A DNA stretch of 10,161 nt, taken from Clostridia bacterium (lineage in GTDB: Bacteria; Bacillota; Clostridia; Christensenellales; DTU072). Made by a program: the position numbers and the translations under genes. Shown here in pieces: positions 1-8,033 of this stretch (positions are counted from its first letter, which is position 1; each line of letters opens with the position of its first letter). A model generated the notes under the pieces. That model was not told where the DNA came from. It searched no databases and saw only the letters and a program-made list of their open reading frames with translations. The stretch lies in contig JAQVME010000030.1 in assembly GCA_028703745.1 (NCBI GenBank), positions 1 to 10,161 of the forward strand, written 5' to 3'.

Positions 1-2
1 CG

Positions 3-3000
3 ATAGTAACAAGATTCTATCATCCCAACGATTCTTCGAGAGCCATGACTGTGGGATCAGAGGAGCCTTCGACGCTTATCCTCGTAGCAGGCAAATTCGA
101 ATTCGGTCTTGGCTATACGGTCTCCGTTGCGCCGTCTATTGGTCACACAAGAACTGAATTTTATTATCTCATAGGCGGCGTAAAGGTTGACAGAACCAGC
201 AGCGTAAGAGCAAATTCCTACAATAGCATAATCCAAAACGACATTTACGCCAGAGTGAGGTACGTCGTCAACAACCACCCCATAAATTTCAGCTATTACG
301 TTTATGACAAAAAAGGCGACCTCATTTCCATCCCCGGAACTGATTTTGCTACTATTCAGCTTACTATCGGCGCCAGCATATACGAACCGGCGGGTACGAA
401 CACCATCAGCCAAAGATGCGATTTTGGCACTCAGCTGGGCATTACGCTAATACCCAAAGAGGGCTATTATATAGATTCTCTTGTCGTGGGAACGCAGAGC
501 GTGTCGAATATTCCCGACAGAAACAGCCAGTTTACACTCAACCGCCTTATGGGCGACGGCGCGCTGAACATAGCTGTCGTTTATAAAATAAGAAGCTTCA
601 CCGTCGAAATTAATCATGAAGGCGACGACGGCAAAAACAGCGTGTCGTTTGAATCCGTACAGGCATATCCCGAACTTACGAAGGTGCCGTGGGCAGAGAC
701 ATTAGTCTTGAAGGTCAGCACCGATTCGGGCTACGATCTCCTTACACTTGAGATTTTCCGGGACGGGGTATGGACTGACGTAAAAGAGAGCATCCAGAAA
801 AACGTGCTCAACCCCCGAACCATGCAGTATAGAGATATACTGCTCGTGCCGAACGTCAGAGAGAATATCTCGGTCAGGGCAGTTTACCAGCGCAAGGCTT
901 ACGAAATAACCGTCGTAATAAACGACTTGGACATGGGTTCGATGAAGGTGGATGTCACGGGTGATTTCTATCCGAATTATGCGGACATACCGCAGTCCTA
1001 TTCCGAAAGAACCGAATATATCGAAGAATGGATTTATGACCCCCTTTTAGAAGATTATTATTGGGGAATTGCCGAACACAAATGGGATATAGTTACTATG
1101 AGTGTCAGGCATTATGACGAGCTGGTTTTCTATCTTATGCCCAACAACGGATACCGAATAAGAGAGCTTGCAGGCACGCCTCCGCAATATGACAAAGTAA
1201 AAGTCGCCCTCTATAAATATGTAGAAGGCGTGAGAGTGCCCGTAAAAGACAATTATGGCAACCCTATCGTGTATACCGTCAATACCGCATTATGGCAACA
1301 GAACCAGCCGGATTACAGAAGATTTACGCTGCCGTCGGGAGTAAAAGTCTCCAGCGATATGGAGTTCGAGGTAGATTTTGTCATAAAGACCTACGATGTC
1401 AGTATTTCAAAAACGCCTACGGAGCTTGCGGGCGTATCCGACAGCAGCCTGATTGTCGAGAAGAGCAACGGTACCCCTGAAGTAATAAGTAGCGGCGACA
1501 CACTTGAGCATTTCGATAATATCGTAATTATGCTGGCGCCGGTTGAGGGGCTGTCTCTTGACAAGATGCGCATTAACGATAGGATAGTACCGTACACAAG
1601 CTATACCTGCGTGGGGAATATATACACTTACATGTTCGAACTTGAGGTCAACGACGAATTGTTGAACGGCAAGAGTATTCTCAGCATTGAAGCGCAATTG
1701 AGAAAGAATATTTATAACACTGCTATTGAGATTTATGACAATAAGAGCGATACCACGACTTACGGAGGCGAGGCGCCGACACTGAGAATCGAGACTGTAT
1801 CTATCGTAACGCACGGCAACACGCTTGCCGTGATGCCCATACTCGCAGAGGGCTATTCCGTAGTCGCCATAATCATCAACGGCATAAACTACACCTCCCA
1901 AATATCGAATTTGAACGCTCAGTTCGGCATAATTGTTTCCGGCGAGCTAGTCAACAATCTCGACGTTCACGACAGCGACAACAATACTCTGTTGTTGTAT
2001 TTTGTGACGGCAATAGATTTGCATGTCAGCAGTATCAGGGGTTTCGTTTATGAAATGGAGGTCGACGGTTACAGCGACGTTGCGGGAGACACCATAGTCA
2101 CCTACAACCCCGACGATACTATGGCCATCGTTAACGGCACCATAAAATACGAATACTTCACCAACGTAACGGTATCGGCTGTCGCAAGGTCGACGCCGGA
2201 GAAGACCTACAGGTTTGCTTATTATCAAGAGCAGGTAGGTACCGGCTGGCAGATAGTCAGAGACGGAGAAAGAGGGGTCAGCCTTTCAGGAGAGAACAAT
2301 TCGTTGATGCAATACCAAATAAAAGCCGACAGAGGCAACAACGTCAACGGAGACAGGTATTTCCGCGCGGTATACTTCAGAGTGCTTACGGTCACCGTAA
2401 CCGTCATACCCCCGTACAAGTACGTCAGCGGTTACAGCACGACGAACAATATGCGGTATATGCCCTTCATCACTGTAGAGGCAACGGTAGGCGCGAATAT
2501 CCTTGAAGACAAAAACCCGATCAATCAATGGATTTATCAGCAGGCTCAGCAGAACGATGCTAACGCCTATGTCGAATCATATACCTATTATGTAGACAGC
2601 GGCTCTTTCCTCAAACTTTCGGCGACAGACCACGATACGAGGAATATGAGCGCCATGGCATTCTATGACAAAGAAGACAGCACGACTTACCGAATTATCA
2701 CCGGCATTTCGACCACGGGTACTCGTGTGCTTGAGAGCAGGGACATATATCTTGTCGCCCGCAATCAGACGATGTTAAGCTTTGATATCAAGACCATCGA
2801 AAACGAATCCGGCATAAACGGTGGCACGCTTGTGTGGAGTATACAAAGCCACGACAACGTCAACCAGCCGGCAACAATTTTCAGGGGCAGCATGAATAGC
2901 GCTAAGGTGCTTGACACCGTCACCATAACCGTCAAGCCGACGCAAAACTATAGATTCACCGGGCTGTATTTGAAGAATATTGACCAGGAGAGGACGTCGC

Positions 3001-6000
3001 AGGACGGAGAACTCGTATTTAAGGCAGAAGGCTCGGTCAATGAATGGACGTGGGTGGACACTTCTACCGATTTAATAAATATCAGTACAGACTATCAAGG
3101 TAATACCGTATACAGAATATTTGTCACGGCGAATATGGTGATGAAGTTCGAATTTTACAGGACCTTTGAAGTGCGGTATTCTGCCGATTATCAAAATAAG
3201 GGCGCAGGCATAGGCAACGTGCAGAAGGACCTTTCGTCGAGCACTCAGCCGGTTTATACGCAAATGAGCGGTGGTCTGGTGGAATACGAGATATACGACT
3301 ACAATTCGCAAATCAAATTGATTACTCCCGCCACAGACGAGAATTACCAGTTTGTGGGCTGGTTCGTAAACGGTGACAACATTTACAAGAACTTACAACT
3401 TCAGTATCCCGATACGTCGCTTTTCAGCTACTGGTTCAGGCTTTATCAGAATTCAGAAGAAAAGAATATTTATGACGGAATGGAACTCAAGTCCGGTGTG
3501 GTTGACGTCTATGCCATAAATGTAGTAGCAGTGTATCAGCCTATCTACAAACTGACGGTTATCAACGAGTCGTACTTTTACGATCCGTTGGCAGACCATT
3601 GGAACAGCTGGATTCCGTCCACCAATGTCAACGTATCTTTCTATGAGCATTTCACTATGGAGCAGGTATTGAGCGGCGACTCCGGCGAAAGAGAGTTTGC
3701 GCTGCCGCCCGCGCAAGAAATAAAGAGCATATATATGAACGAAAGCCCTGCAGACATTATGGATGTGTACAATCAGACTGTGCCGGAAAGAGCCGTAATG
3801 GAAGCTTATGACGGCGCGTTGCCAGTGTGGTCGGAGCTCAGAAAGCTAATAAACGCCAATCCGGGCGTGTGGTCGGGCAGGAAGGTTCACTCAATCACTC
3901 AGTATTATAAGATGCTTCTCAAAAACCTCAATTATCCCGAGCAGCAATACAACAACTGGACGGACAACGTATTGTACCTCGAGACTTTCCTTTCAGAAGG
4001 TATGGCGCTTGTGGAGTGGCAGTATTATGATTGGGCAACGGATCAATTCAAAGTAATACCCTATGTCAGCAGTCCCGTTTACAACAAGCAAGGCGTAATT
4101 ATCGGCTATACCAACAACGCGAAGAAAGAAGCGTACTCCATAAATCTGACACAGGCTTCTTTTATAGACCATACAAAGCCGTTCATAATTCGACCTAAAT
4201 ACCAGAAGAAAGTAAACTTGACTCTGGACAAGAAGGCGTATTATTATTACGTCGACGACAGCAGTTCGAACGGCAACGCCGCCCAGACTCCACAGATATA
4301 TTCCTCGCCTGGTACAGACACTTTTGCTACCTTTAATTATTATACGGAATGTCTGATTATTCCCAGAGCTGCGGCAGGTTACAGGTTTATCGGTTGGTAT
4401 CAGAAGCCATACGGCGATTCGGATGACATTTCGCTGCTCGACAGCACTCTCGTCGAGACCGAAGTGCCCGGTGAGTCGACCAAGGCGTGGAGGGTTCATC
4501 TGAAATTCGGTTTCTATGACCCCGACGAACCCATGAACCAAAATTCCGAACAAAACAACAGATATTTGCATGCAAGGTATATCAAGCAATGGACTATGAC
4601 AGTCCAGTCGCTGAATATTGCCGGCGGCGACTACGTAAAACACGACGCGCCGAAACTCGTGCTGAATACGGCTTCTCTGCCGCTCAACATACCAAACACT
4701 TTAGACGATGCATACGAGGACACAAGAAGCCGCTATACCCTTCACACCGTTGAAACGGGTGAGGAACCGTGGAAGATTACTATTACTATGGATGCCGGAG
4801 TGCATTATGAGATTAATACGGACAGAACAACGATCGGCAACGGCAAGGAAATTAAGGGCTTCAACGAACACTATGACAAGCAGCTCAGGGCGCCCCAGTT
4901 CAGAACAGGCGCCGGCGAGGATAGCACACAAACCAATGCAAATGACGAAGTAACCTCGATGACGCTGTACTCCTGCACGAACAGGACGCTACGCATTGAG
5001 TATGAATCCTTCGGAGAGATTACGTTTACCAATCTTATGTGGTACGCCGGCATAAGGCTGACTGACCTTATGGCAGGTTACGTAAAAGCCAGGGACGAAG
5101 GACAGTATGACCCGGACGCGCCCATTGTGGTATTTGACGGAGACGACAACACCATTGACGGCACGGCAACCTTCAAAAGAGTGCCGATAAGAGACATTAA
5201 TTACCTAGGCACGGGTAGCGCGCTAACCTATGACTATGTGCCATACGGCTACAAAGTCGCCGAGGACAGGCGAATAAAGGTATATAACAACATGCTGACG
5301 GGCGATATGGCGTATTCGCATTTCAACAGCCGCAGTCAAGACGTCCGCAAGAGTGTAACCATAAATTATCAGCAATACAAGCTGTTCGGCATTTCGACAA
5401 AAGCCGAGCCGGGCACCTCGACCAATCCTTATCTTATCGGTGTGAGCGTTGACGATGCATTGACGTTGTCTTCTGTGGCGGCGGCAAGGCTTCAATTCAG
5501 AAATATCGAGGTTTTCTTCGATTCTAACGGAGCAAGTTGCGCCGGAATAAAGAACGACGGCGCTAGCTACCCGATAACCTTCAAACTGATGCAGGACATC
5601 CATTTGAATAACGTCAGCGTAAGCAATCCGACCAGAGAACAAGTCAAGAACTCAGCAAGCTGGGTACCTATCTGCTCAAAGGACGGCAACGGCTTCGACG
5701 GCGTACTGGATGGCAATACAAAAACTCTGCGCTCCTTGAATGTGGAGGCTACGGAAGCGTTCTTTACTATCAGCCCCACGTATGATTATATGAGTTACGG
5801 CTACGGCGTGTTCTCTTGCATAAAGAACGGCACCGTAAAGGATTTGTATCTCGGCACGGCTACTATTGTTATCGACATAATGAGAGACGCCATGGGAAAT
5901 ACTATGTCAGGTATCTCCACGAACGTAGGGTATCTCGCCGCCAGAATGCTCGGCGAAAATACGCTGATTCAGAACATTCGCATCGAGGAAACTTATGCCG

Positions 6001-7949
6001 GAGGTTATGAGCCGGGACATAATATTTATATGAAGACTGCCGCCAACAACGTCGGCGTGATAGCCGGTTCGTTCTCAGGCGCAACAAAAATGGTAGGACA
6101 GAGCGAAGTGCTGAATGCCAGGCTCAATGACATCTTGCTGACCACGAACATAACAATGTACGGCTTCAGCAATATCGGCGGCGCAGTAGGAAATGTAAGC
6201 CAAGGCATAGTTACAAACGTTCGAGATAACAGCGGCACGCTGACAATTACGGGCTACAACAGCAACATCGGCGGACTGTTCGGCACCATAAACGACTGCA
6301 GTGTATCGGGAAGTTTTGTGTCGGCGACCTACAAGGTGGGCTCGGACAGCGCCAACTTTGCAGGCGGCTTTGCCGGCGCCATAACAGCGGGAGACTTCGG
6401 TACGACAGTGTCGGGTTGTTATGTTACGGGCGGTAGCTCAAGCTATGTGGAGGTCAGCCGAGCCGGAAACGGAGGCACTTCTGCGGGAGCAGCAATTATG
6501 ACGGGCTCGGCGGGAGGGTTCGCCGGCTACAACATCAAAGCCGTCATCGACAATTGCTCCATACGTGGCTTTATCAAGCTTATCGGCTATTATTGCGGCG
6601 GGCTTGTAGGCTCCAATGCCGGCACCATAAAGAACTGCGTGCTGAGAGTATCCTCGTATGATTTCACGGTAGAAATCGTGGCGCCGGTTATTTCCAACGG
6701 AGGTTACGGAATTATTGCCGGAGCCAATATGTATATTACCTCGGGACTAACGAACTATAACGGTTTGATTATTGACTCAGGCGTAATCGGCAACGCAATT
6801 AATTTGAGCTATAACCGTACGAGCACCAAGCTTTATGTCTATCCCGACGGAAGAGGCGACGATTTCACGGCGACCATTGACGAGTTGTCGGCAGCCAACA
6901 CTACCAGGAACTCCGGCTATACCAGTGTCGGAGGCATCGTGGGTTACAACAACGCCAGGGTATTCAACAGTTATATGAAAAAAACTAAGATCGTTATGGC
7001 AAAGAACGCCCCTCCGGGCTTCTATATGCATCTTGGCGGAGTGGTAGGCTTCAACGACCTCGGAGCTATTACGCAGGGTCGAGGCGTTAGCAGCTGTTAT
7101 AGCGACGGCAATGCCATAATTCTCATCAACACACTTTATGCCGATTCGGCAAGCGGAAGCGGCAATATAGGAATCGGCGGCGTAGTAGGCGGCACAAAAT
7201 CCTATTCGCTGTCCACCAGCGCGTCGCATTATTCCGTAAGATACTGCTACGCAATAAACAATCAATTCCGTATGTACAGCGCGGCGTTCGGCTCGGCAAC
7301 AACCAAGGAAAGTGTGTTTGATGGCTACTGGTGGTTCGATTGCTTCAGACCCAACAATAACAATACAACGCTGAATCTTAATGTAGGTCTTGTGATAGGC
7401 GGCGGCACACCGGAAATGTCCAGAGCGTATTACAGCTGGGGCATTACTCGTAGCAGTGATTGGAACGGCTGGCAAGAAGTCTACGGTCTTGACGCGAACA
7501 GGCTGAGCGAATCTCCCGGCAGCGTATTTAGAGACGGTCCGAGTAGCCAGCAATTATTGTTTGCGTACAGCATACCTGACACCGAATCCGCGTATGGCGA
7601 ATCAAGATACGAAAACCTAGACAACGATTATTACGGAAGAACCTTGCTAATAAATATCCAATCGGCATTCGTATCTATCTCGAGATTTATTGAAGGTTCA
7701 CCCTCCGATGACTATTCAGGCGAGAACTCTCCCGCCTATTGCAAGGCATTTATTGGCGGCGCCACCTTGACCGGAGTATCCGACACAAGAGTTATTCGGA
7801 CGGGCGAGGACGGCAACCTTGTGTACAGCGTGCCGTTCGAAGACTGGGACAACGGAACTTATGTAGGCACTACATCGTTAGATTTTATAAAAACCAATTA
7901 TCTTGTGGCGAACCAGACAGCGTACACCAACTTCACCTGGCAGTATTAA
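3..7949 (+). CDS. Giant surface/secreted protein with divergent InlB-like repeats and C-terminal GLUG beta-helix (5'-partial)
   Basis: The frame is open from base 3 to a TAA at 7947-7949, so at least 2,648 residues (roughly 290 kDa) are present and the N-terminus lies outside the window. The first in-frame ATG (45) has no convincing ribosome binding site and no signal peptide follows it, so it is probably internal. From about 245 to 5030 the protein is an array of divergent beta-rich units whose edges read like 'VRAVYQRKAYEITV' and whose cores carry GY-x-F-x-GW motifs (around 3345 and 4380), typical of InlB B-repeat/Flg_new_2 domains. A beta-helix entry motif (GTSTNPYLIG, 5412-5441) and a series of GG-hydrophobic-G GLUG-like motifs follow. 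Such proteins usually act outside the cell in adhesion or cell-surface contact; the role here is inferred. No LPXTG motif, SLH domain or C-terminal membrane anchor is visible, and the protein ends in NFTWQY. There are no frameshifts. The gene ends at a strong hairpin shared with the convergent kinase gene. Confidence -1.
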   Translation: MVTRFYHPNDSSRAMTVGSEEPSTLILVAGKFEFGLGYTVSVAPSIGHTRTEFYYLIGGVKVDRTSSVRANSYNSIIQNDIYARVRYVVNNHPINFSYYVYDKKGDLISIPGTDFATIQLTIGASIYEPAGTNTISQRCDFGTQLGITLIPKEGYYIDSLVVGTQSVSNIPDRNSQFTLNRLMGDGALNIAVVYKIRSFTVEINHEGDDGKNSVSFESVQAYPELTKVPWAETLVLKVSTDSGYDLLTLEIFRDGVWTDVKESIQKNVLNPRTMQYRDILLVPNVRENISVRAVYQRKAYEITVVINDLDMGSMKVDVTGDFYPNYADIPQSYSERTEYIEEWIYDPLLEDYYWGIAEHKWDIVTMSVRHYDELVFYLMPNNGYRIRELAGTPPQYDKVKVALYKYVEGVRVPVKDNYGNPIVYTVNTALWQQNQPDYRRFTLPSGVKVSSDMEFEVDFVIKTYDVSISKTPTELAGVSDSSLIVEKSNGTPEVISSGDTLEHFDNIVIMLAPVEGLSLDKMRINDRIVPYTSYTCVGNIYTYMFELEVNDELLNGKSILSIEAQLRKNIYNTAIEIYDNKSDTTTYGGEAPTLRIETVSIVTHGNTLAVMPILAEGYSVVAIIINGINYTSQISNLNAQFGIIVSGELVNNLDVHDSDNNTLLLYFVTAIDLHVSSIRGFVYEMEVDGYSDVAGDTIVTYNPDDTMAIVNGTIKYEYFTNVTVSAVARSTPEKTYRFAYYQEQVGTGWQIVRDGERGVSLSGENNSLMQYQIKADRGNNVNGDRYFRAVYFRVLTVTVTVIPPYKYVSGYSTTNNMRYMPFITVEATVGANILEDKNPINQWIYQQAQQNDANAYVESYTYYVDSGSFLKLSATDHDTRNMSAMAFYDKEDSTTYRIITGISTTGTRVLESRDIYLVARNQTMLSFDIKTIENESGINGGTLVWSIQSHDNVNQPATIFRGSMNSAKVLDTVTITVKPTQNYRFTGLYLKNIDQERTSQDGELVFKAEGSVNEWTWVDTSTDLINISTDYQGNTVYRIFVTANMVMKFEFYRTFEVRYSADYQNKGAGIGNVQKDLSSSTQPVYTQMSGGLVEYEIYDYNSQIKLITPATDENYQFVGWFVNGDNIYKNLQLQYPDTSLFSYWFRLYQNSEEKNIYDGMELKSGVVDVYAINVVAVYQPIYKLTVINESYFYDPLADHWNSWIPSTNVNVSFYEHFTMEQVLSGDSGEREFALPPAQEIKSIYMNESPADIMDVYNQTVPERAVMEAYDGALPVWSELRKLINANPGVWSGRKVHSITQYYKMLLKNLNYPEQQYNNWTDNVLYLETFLSEGMALVEWQYYDWATDQFKVIPYVSSPVYNKQGVIIGYTNNAKKEAYSINLTQASFIDHTKPFIIRPKYQKKVNLTLDKKAYYYYVDDSSSNGNAAQTPQIYSSPGTDTFATFNYYTECLIIPRAAAGYRFIGWYQKPYGDSDDISLLDSTLVETEVPGESTKAWRVHLKFGFYDPDEPMNQNSEQNNRYLHARYIKQWTMTVQSLNIAGGDYVKHDAPKLVLNTASLPLNIPNTLDDAYEDTRSRYTLHTVETGEEPWKITITMDAGVHYEINTDRTTIGNGKEIKGFNEHYDKQLRAPQFRTGAGEDSTQTNANDEVTSMTLYSCTNRTLRIEYESFGEITFTNLMWYAGIRLTDLMAGYVKARDEGQYDPDAPIVVFDGDDNTIDGTATFKRVPIRDINYLGTGSALTYDYVPYGYKVAEDRRIKVYNNMLTGDMAYSHFNSRSQDVRKSVTINYQQYKLFGISTKAEPGTSTNPYLIGVSVDDALTLSSVAAARLQFRNIEVFFDSNGASCAGIKNDGASYPITFKLMQDIHLNNVSVSNPTREQVKNSASWVPICSKDGNGFDGVLDGNTKTLRSLNVEATEAFFTISPTYDYMSYGYGVFSCIKNGTVKDLYLGTATIVIDIMRDAMGNTMSGISTNVGYLAARMLGENTLIQNIRIEETYAGGYEPGHNIYMKTAANNVGVIAGSFSGATKMVGQSEVLNARLNDILLTTNITMYGFSNIGGAVGNVSQGIVTNVRDNSGTLTITGYNSNIGGLFGTINDCSVSGSFVSATYKVGSDSANFAGGFAGAITAGDFGTTVSGCYVTGGSSSYVEVSRAGNGGTSAGAAIMTGSAGGFAGYNIKAVIDNCSIRGFIKLIGYYCGGLVGSNAGTIKNCVLRVSSYDFTVEIVAPVISNGGYGIIAGANMYITSGLTNYNGLIIDSGVIGNAINLSYNRTSTKLYVYPDGRGDDFTATIDELSAANTTRNSGYTSVGGIVGYNNARVFNSYMKKTKIVMAKNAPPGFYMHLGGVVGFNDLGAITQGRGVSSCYSDGNAIILINTLYADSASGSGNIGIGGVVGGTKSYSLSTSASHYSVRYCYAINNQFRMYSAAFGSATTKESVFDGYWWFDCFRPNNNNTTLNLNVGLVIGGGTPEMSRAYYSWGITRSSDWNGWQEVYGLDANRLSESPGSVFRDGPSSQQLLFAYSIPDTESAYGESRYENLDNDYYGRTLLINIQSAFVSISRFIEGSPSDDYSGENSPAYCKAFIGGATLTGVSDTRVIRTGEDGNLVYSVPFEDWDNGTYVGTTSLDFIKTNYLVANQTAYTNFTWQY
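245..5030 (+). repeat. Array of divergent InlB B-repeat/Flg_new_2-like protein units
   Basis: This is a protein-level repeat, not a DNA repeat. A junction of the type (V/I)-x-(A/F)-x-(Y/F)-x4-7-(Y/F)-x-(V/L)-x-(V/I) recurs near 245, 570, 866, 1360, 1680, 1988, 2351, 2741, 3132, 3510, 4180, 4558 and 4980. Spacing is mostly 100-140 residues. Two intervals are longer, about 164 residues (866-1360) and about 223 residues (3510-4180). Between junctions, a G/N-Y-x-hydrophobic motif recurs: EGYYIDSL near 460, SGYDLLTL near 723, NGYRIREL near 1146, EGYSVVAI near 1850, NYRFTGLY near 2946, NYQFVGWF near 3342 and GYRFIGWY near 4378. These match the small beta-grasp-like repeats of Listeria internalin B and its relatives. 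The units are so diverged that no near-identical DNA repeats are evident. Exact domain limits need profile searches. Confidence -1.
3640..4030 (+). other. Helix-rich insertion inside the repeat array
   Basis: Part of the giant CDS. Between the junctions near 3510 and 4180 the unit is about twice the usual length. The extra stretch is rich in residues favouring helix (for example PADIMDVYNQ, WSELRKLINA, YYKMLLKNLNYPEQQ) and unlike the surrounding Gly/Thr/Val beta-rich sequence. It may be an inserted helical domain or an unrecognised binding module. This is read from composition only; I recognise no family. Confidence -1.
5412..5860 (+). other. Beta-helix entry module preceding the GLUG motifs
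   Basis: Part of the giant CDS. It begins with GTSTNPYLIG (5412-5441), followed by a DDALTLSSVA segment. The pattern G-T-x-x-N-P-Y-x-I followed by a leucine-rich 'DL..LS' stretch is the usual first rung ahead of GLUG repeats in secreted bacterial proteins. Next come a strand with LMQDIHLNNV (near 5586-5615) and the motif FDGVLDGNTKTLRSLNV (5694-5744), a version of the common F-x-G-x-LDG-x-x-x-T-I-x-x-L signature. GVFSCIKNGTVKDLYLG (about 5805-5855) corresponds to the first 'GLFG-x-I-x-x-G-x-V-x-x-L' rung. This supports a right-handed beta-helix or solenoid fold, an inference from known relatives. Confidence -1.
6168..7430 (+). repeat. GLUG-like motif repeats (C-terminal solenoid)
   Basis: Protein-level repeats inside the giant CDS. 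Recognisable motifs are SNIGGAVG (6168), SNIGGLFG (about 6260), FAGGFAG (about 6355), AGGFAGYN (about 6507), YCGGLVGSN (about 6591), VGGIVGYNN (about 6925), LGGVVGFND (about 7031) and IGGVVGGTK (about 7170). Most are followed 10-30 residues later by an N/S-C-x-hydrophobic strand such as NDCSV, SGCYV, DNCSI, KNCVL, SSCYS or RYCYA. This is the GLUG pattern (named for a G-L-[UV]-G core) found in large extracellular proteins of Firmicutes and Bacteroidetes. Spacing ranges from about 30 to 110 residues, with longer loops in the later rungs. Confidence -1.
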
Positions 7950-7965
7950 GAAAAAAAGGCCAAAC

Positions 7966-7993
7966 AGAAGCCCCCTGAAAAAAGGGGGCTTCT
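7966..7993. terminator. Bidirectional hairpin terminator between convergent genes
   Basis: A perfect 11-bp stem (AGAAGCCCCCT paired with AGGGGGCTTCT) encloses a 6-base loop, 17 bases after the TAA of the giant gene and about 40 bases past the end of the kinase gene. Read on the minus strand, the hairpin is followed 8 bases later by seven T (A-run at 7951-7957), so it can end kinase transcripts. On the plus strand the tail is TACATTATCC, a weak U-tract, but the GC-rich stem is strong. No other terminator is visible for either gene. Confidence -1.
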
Positions 7994-8033
7994 TACATTA
8001 TCCAATATTAATTATATAAAAAATGTGTCATGA

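Noticed and set aside
45..47. ATG at 45 as the true start of the giant gene
   Set aside because: The frame is open to the window edge, no convincing ribosome binding site precedes it, and no signal peptide follows it.
3993..4643. 216-codon minus-strand open frame inside the giant gene
   Set aside because: Antisense to a well-supported repeat region; its translation shows no domain and reads as a composition artefact of the plus-strand codons.
6777..7553. 258-codon minus-strand open frame inside the giant gene
   Set aside because: It lies wholly opposite the GLUG region, is rich in Ala, Arg and His as expected of an antisense shadow, and shows no known motif.
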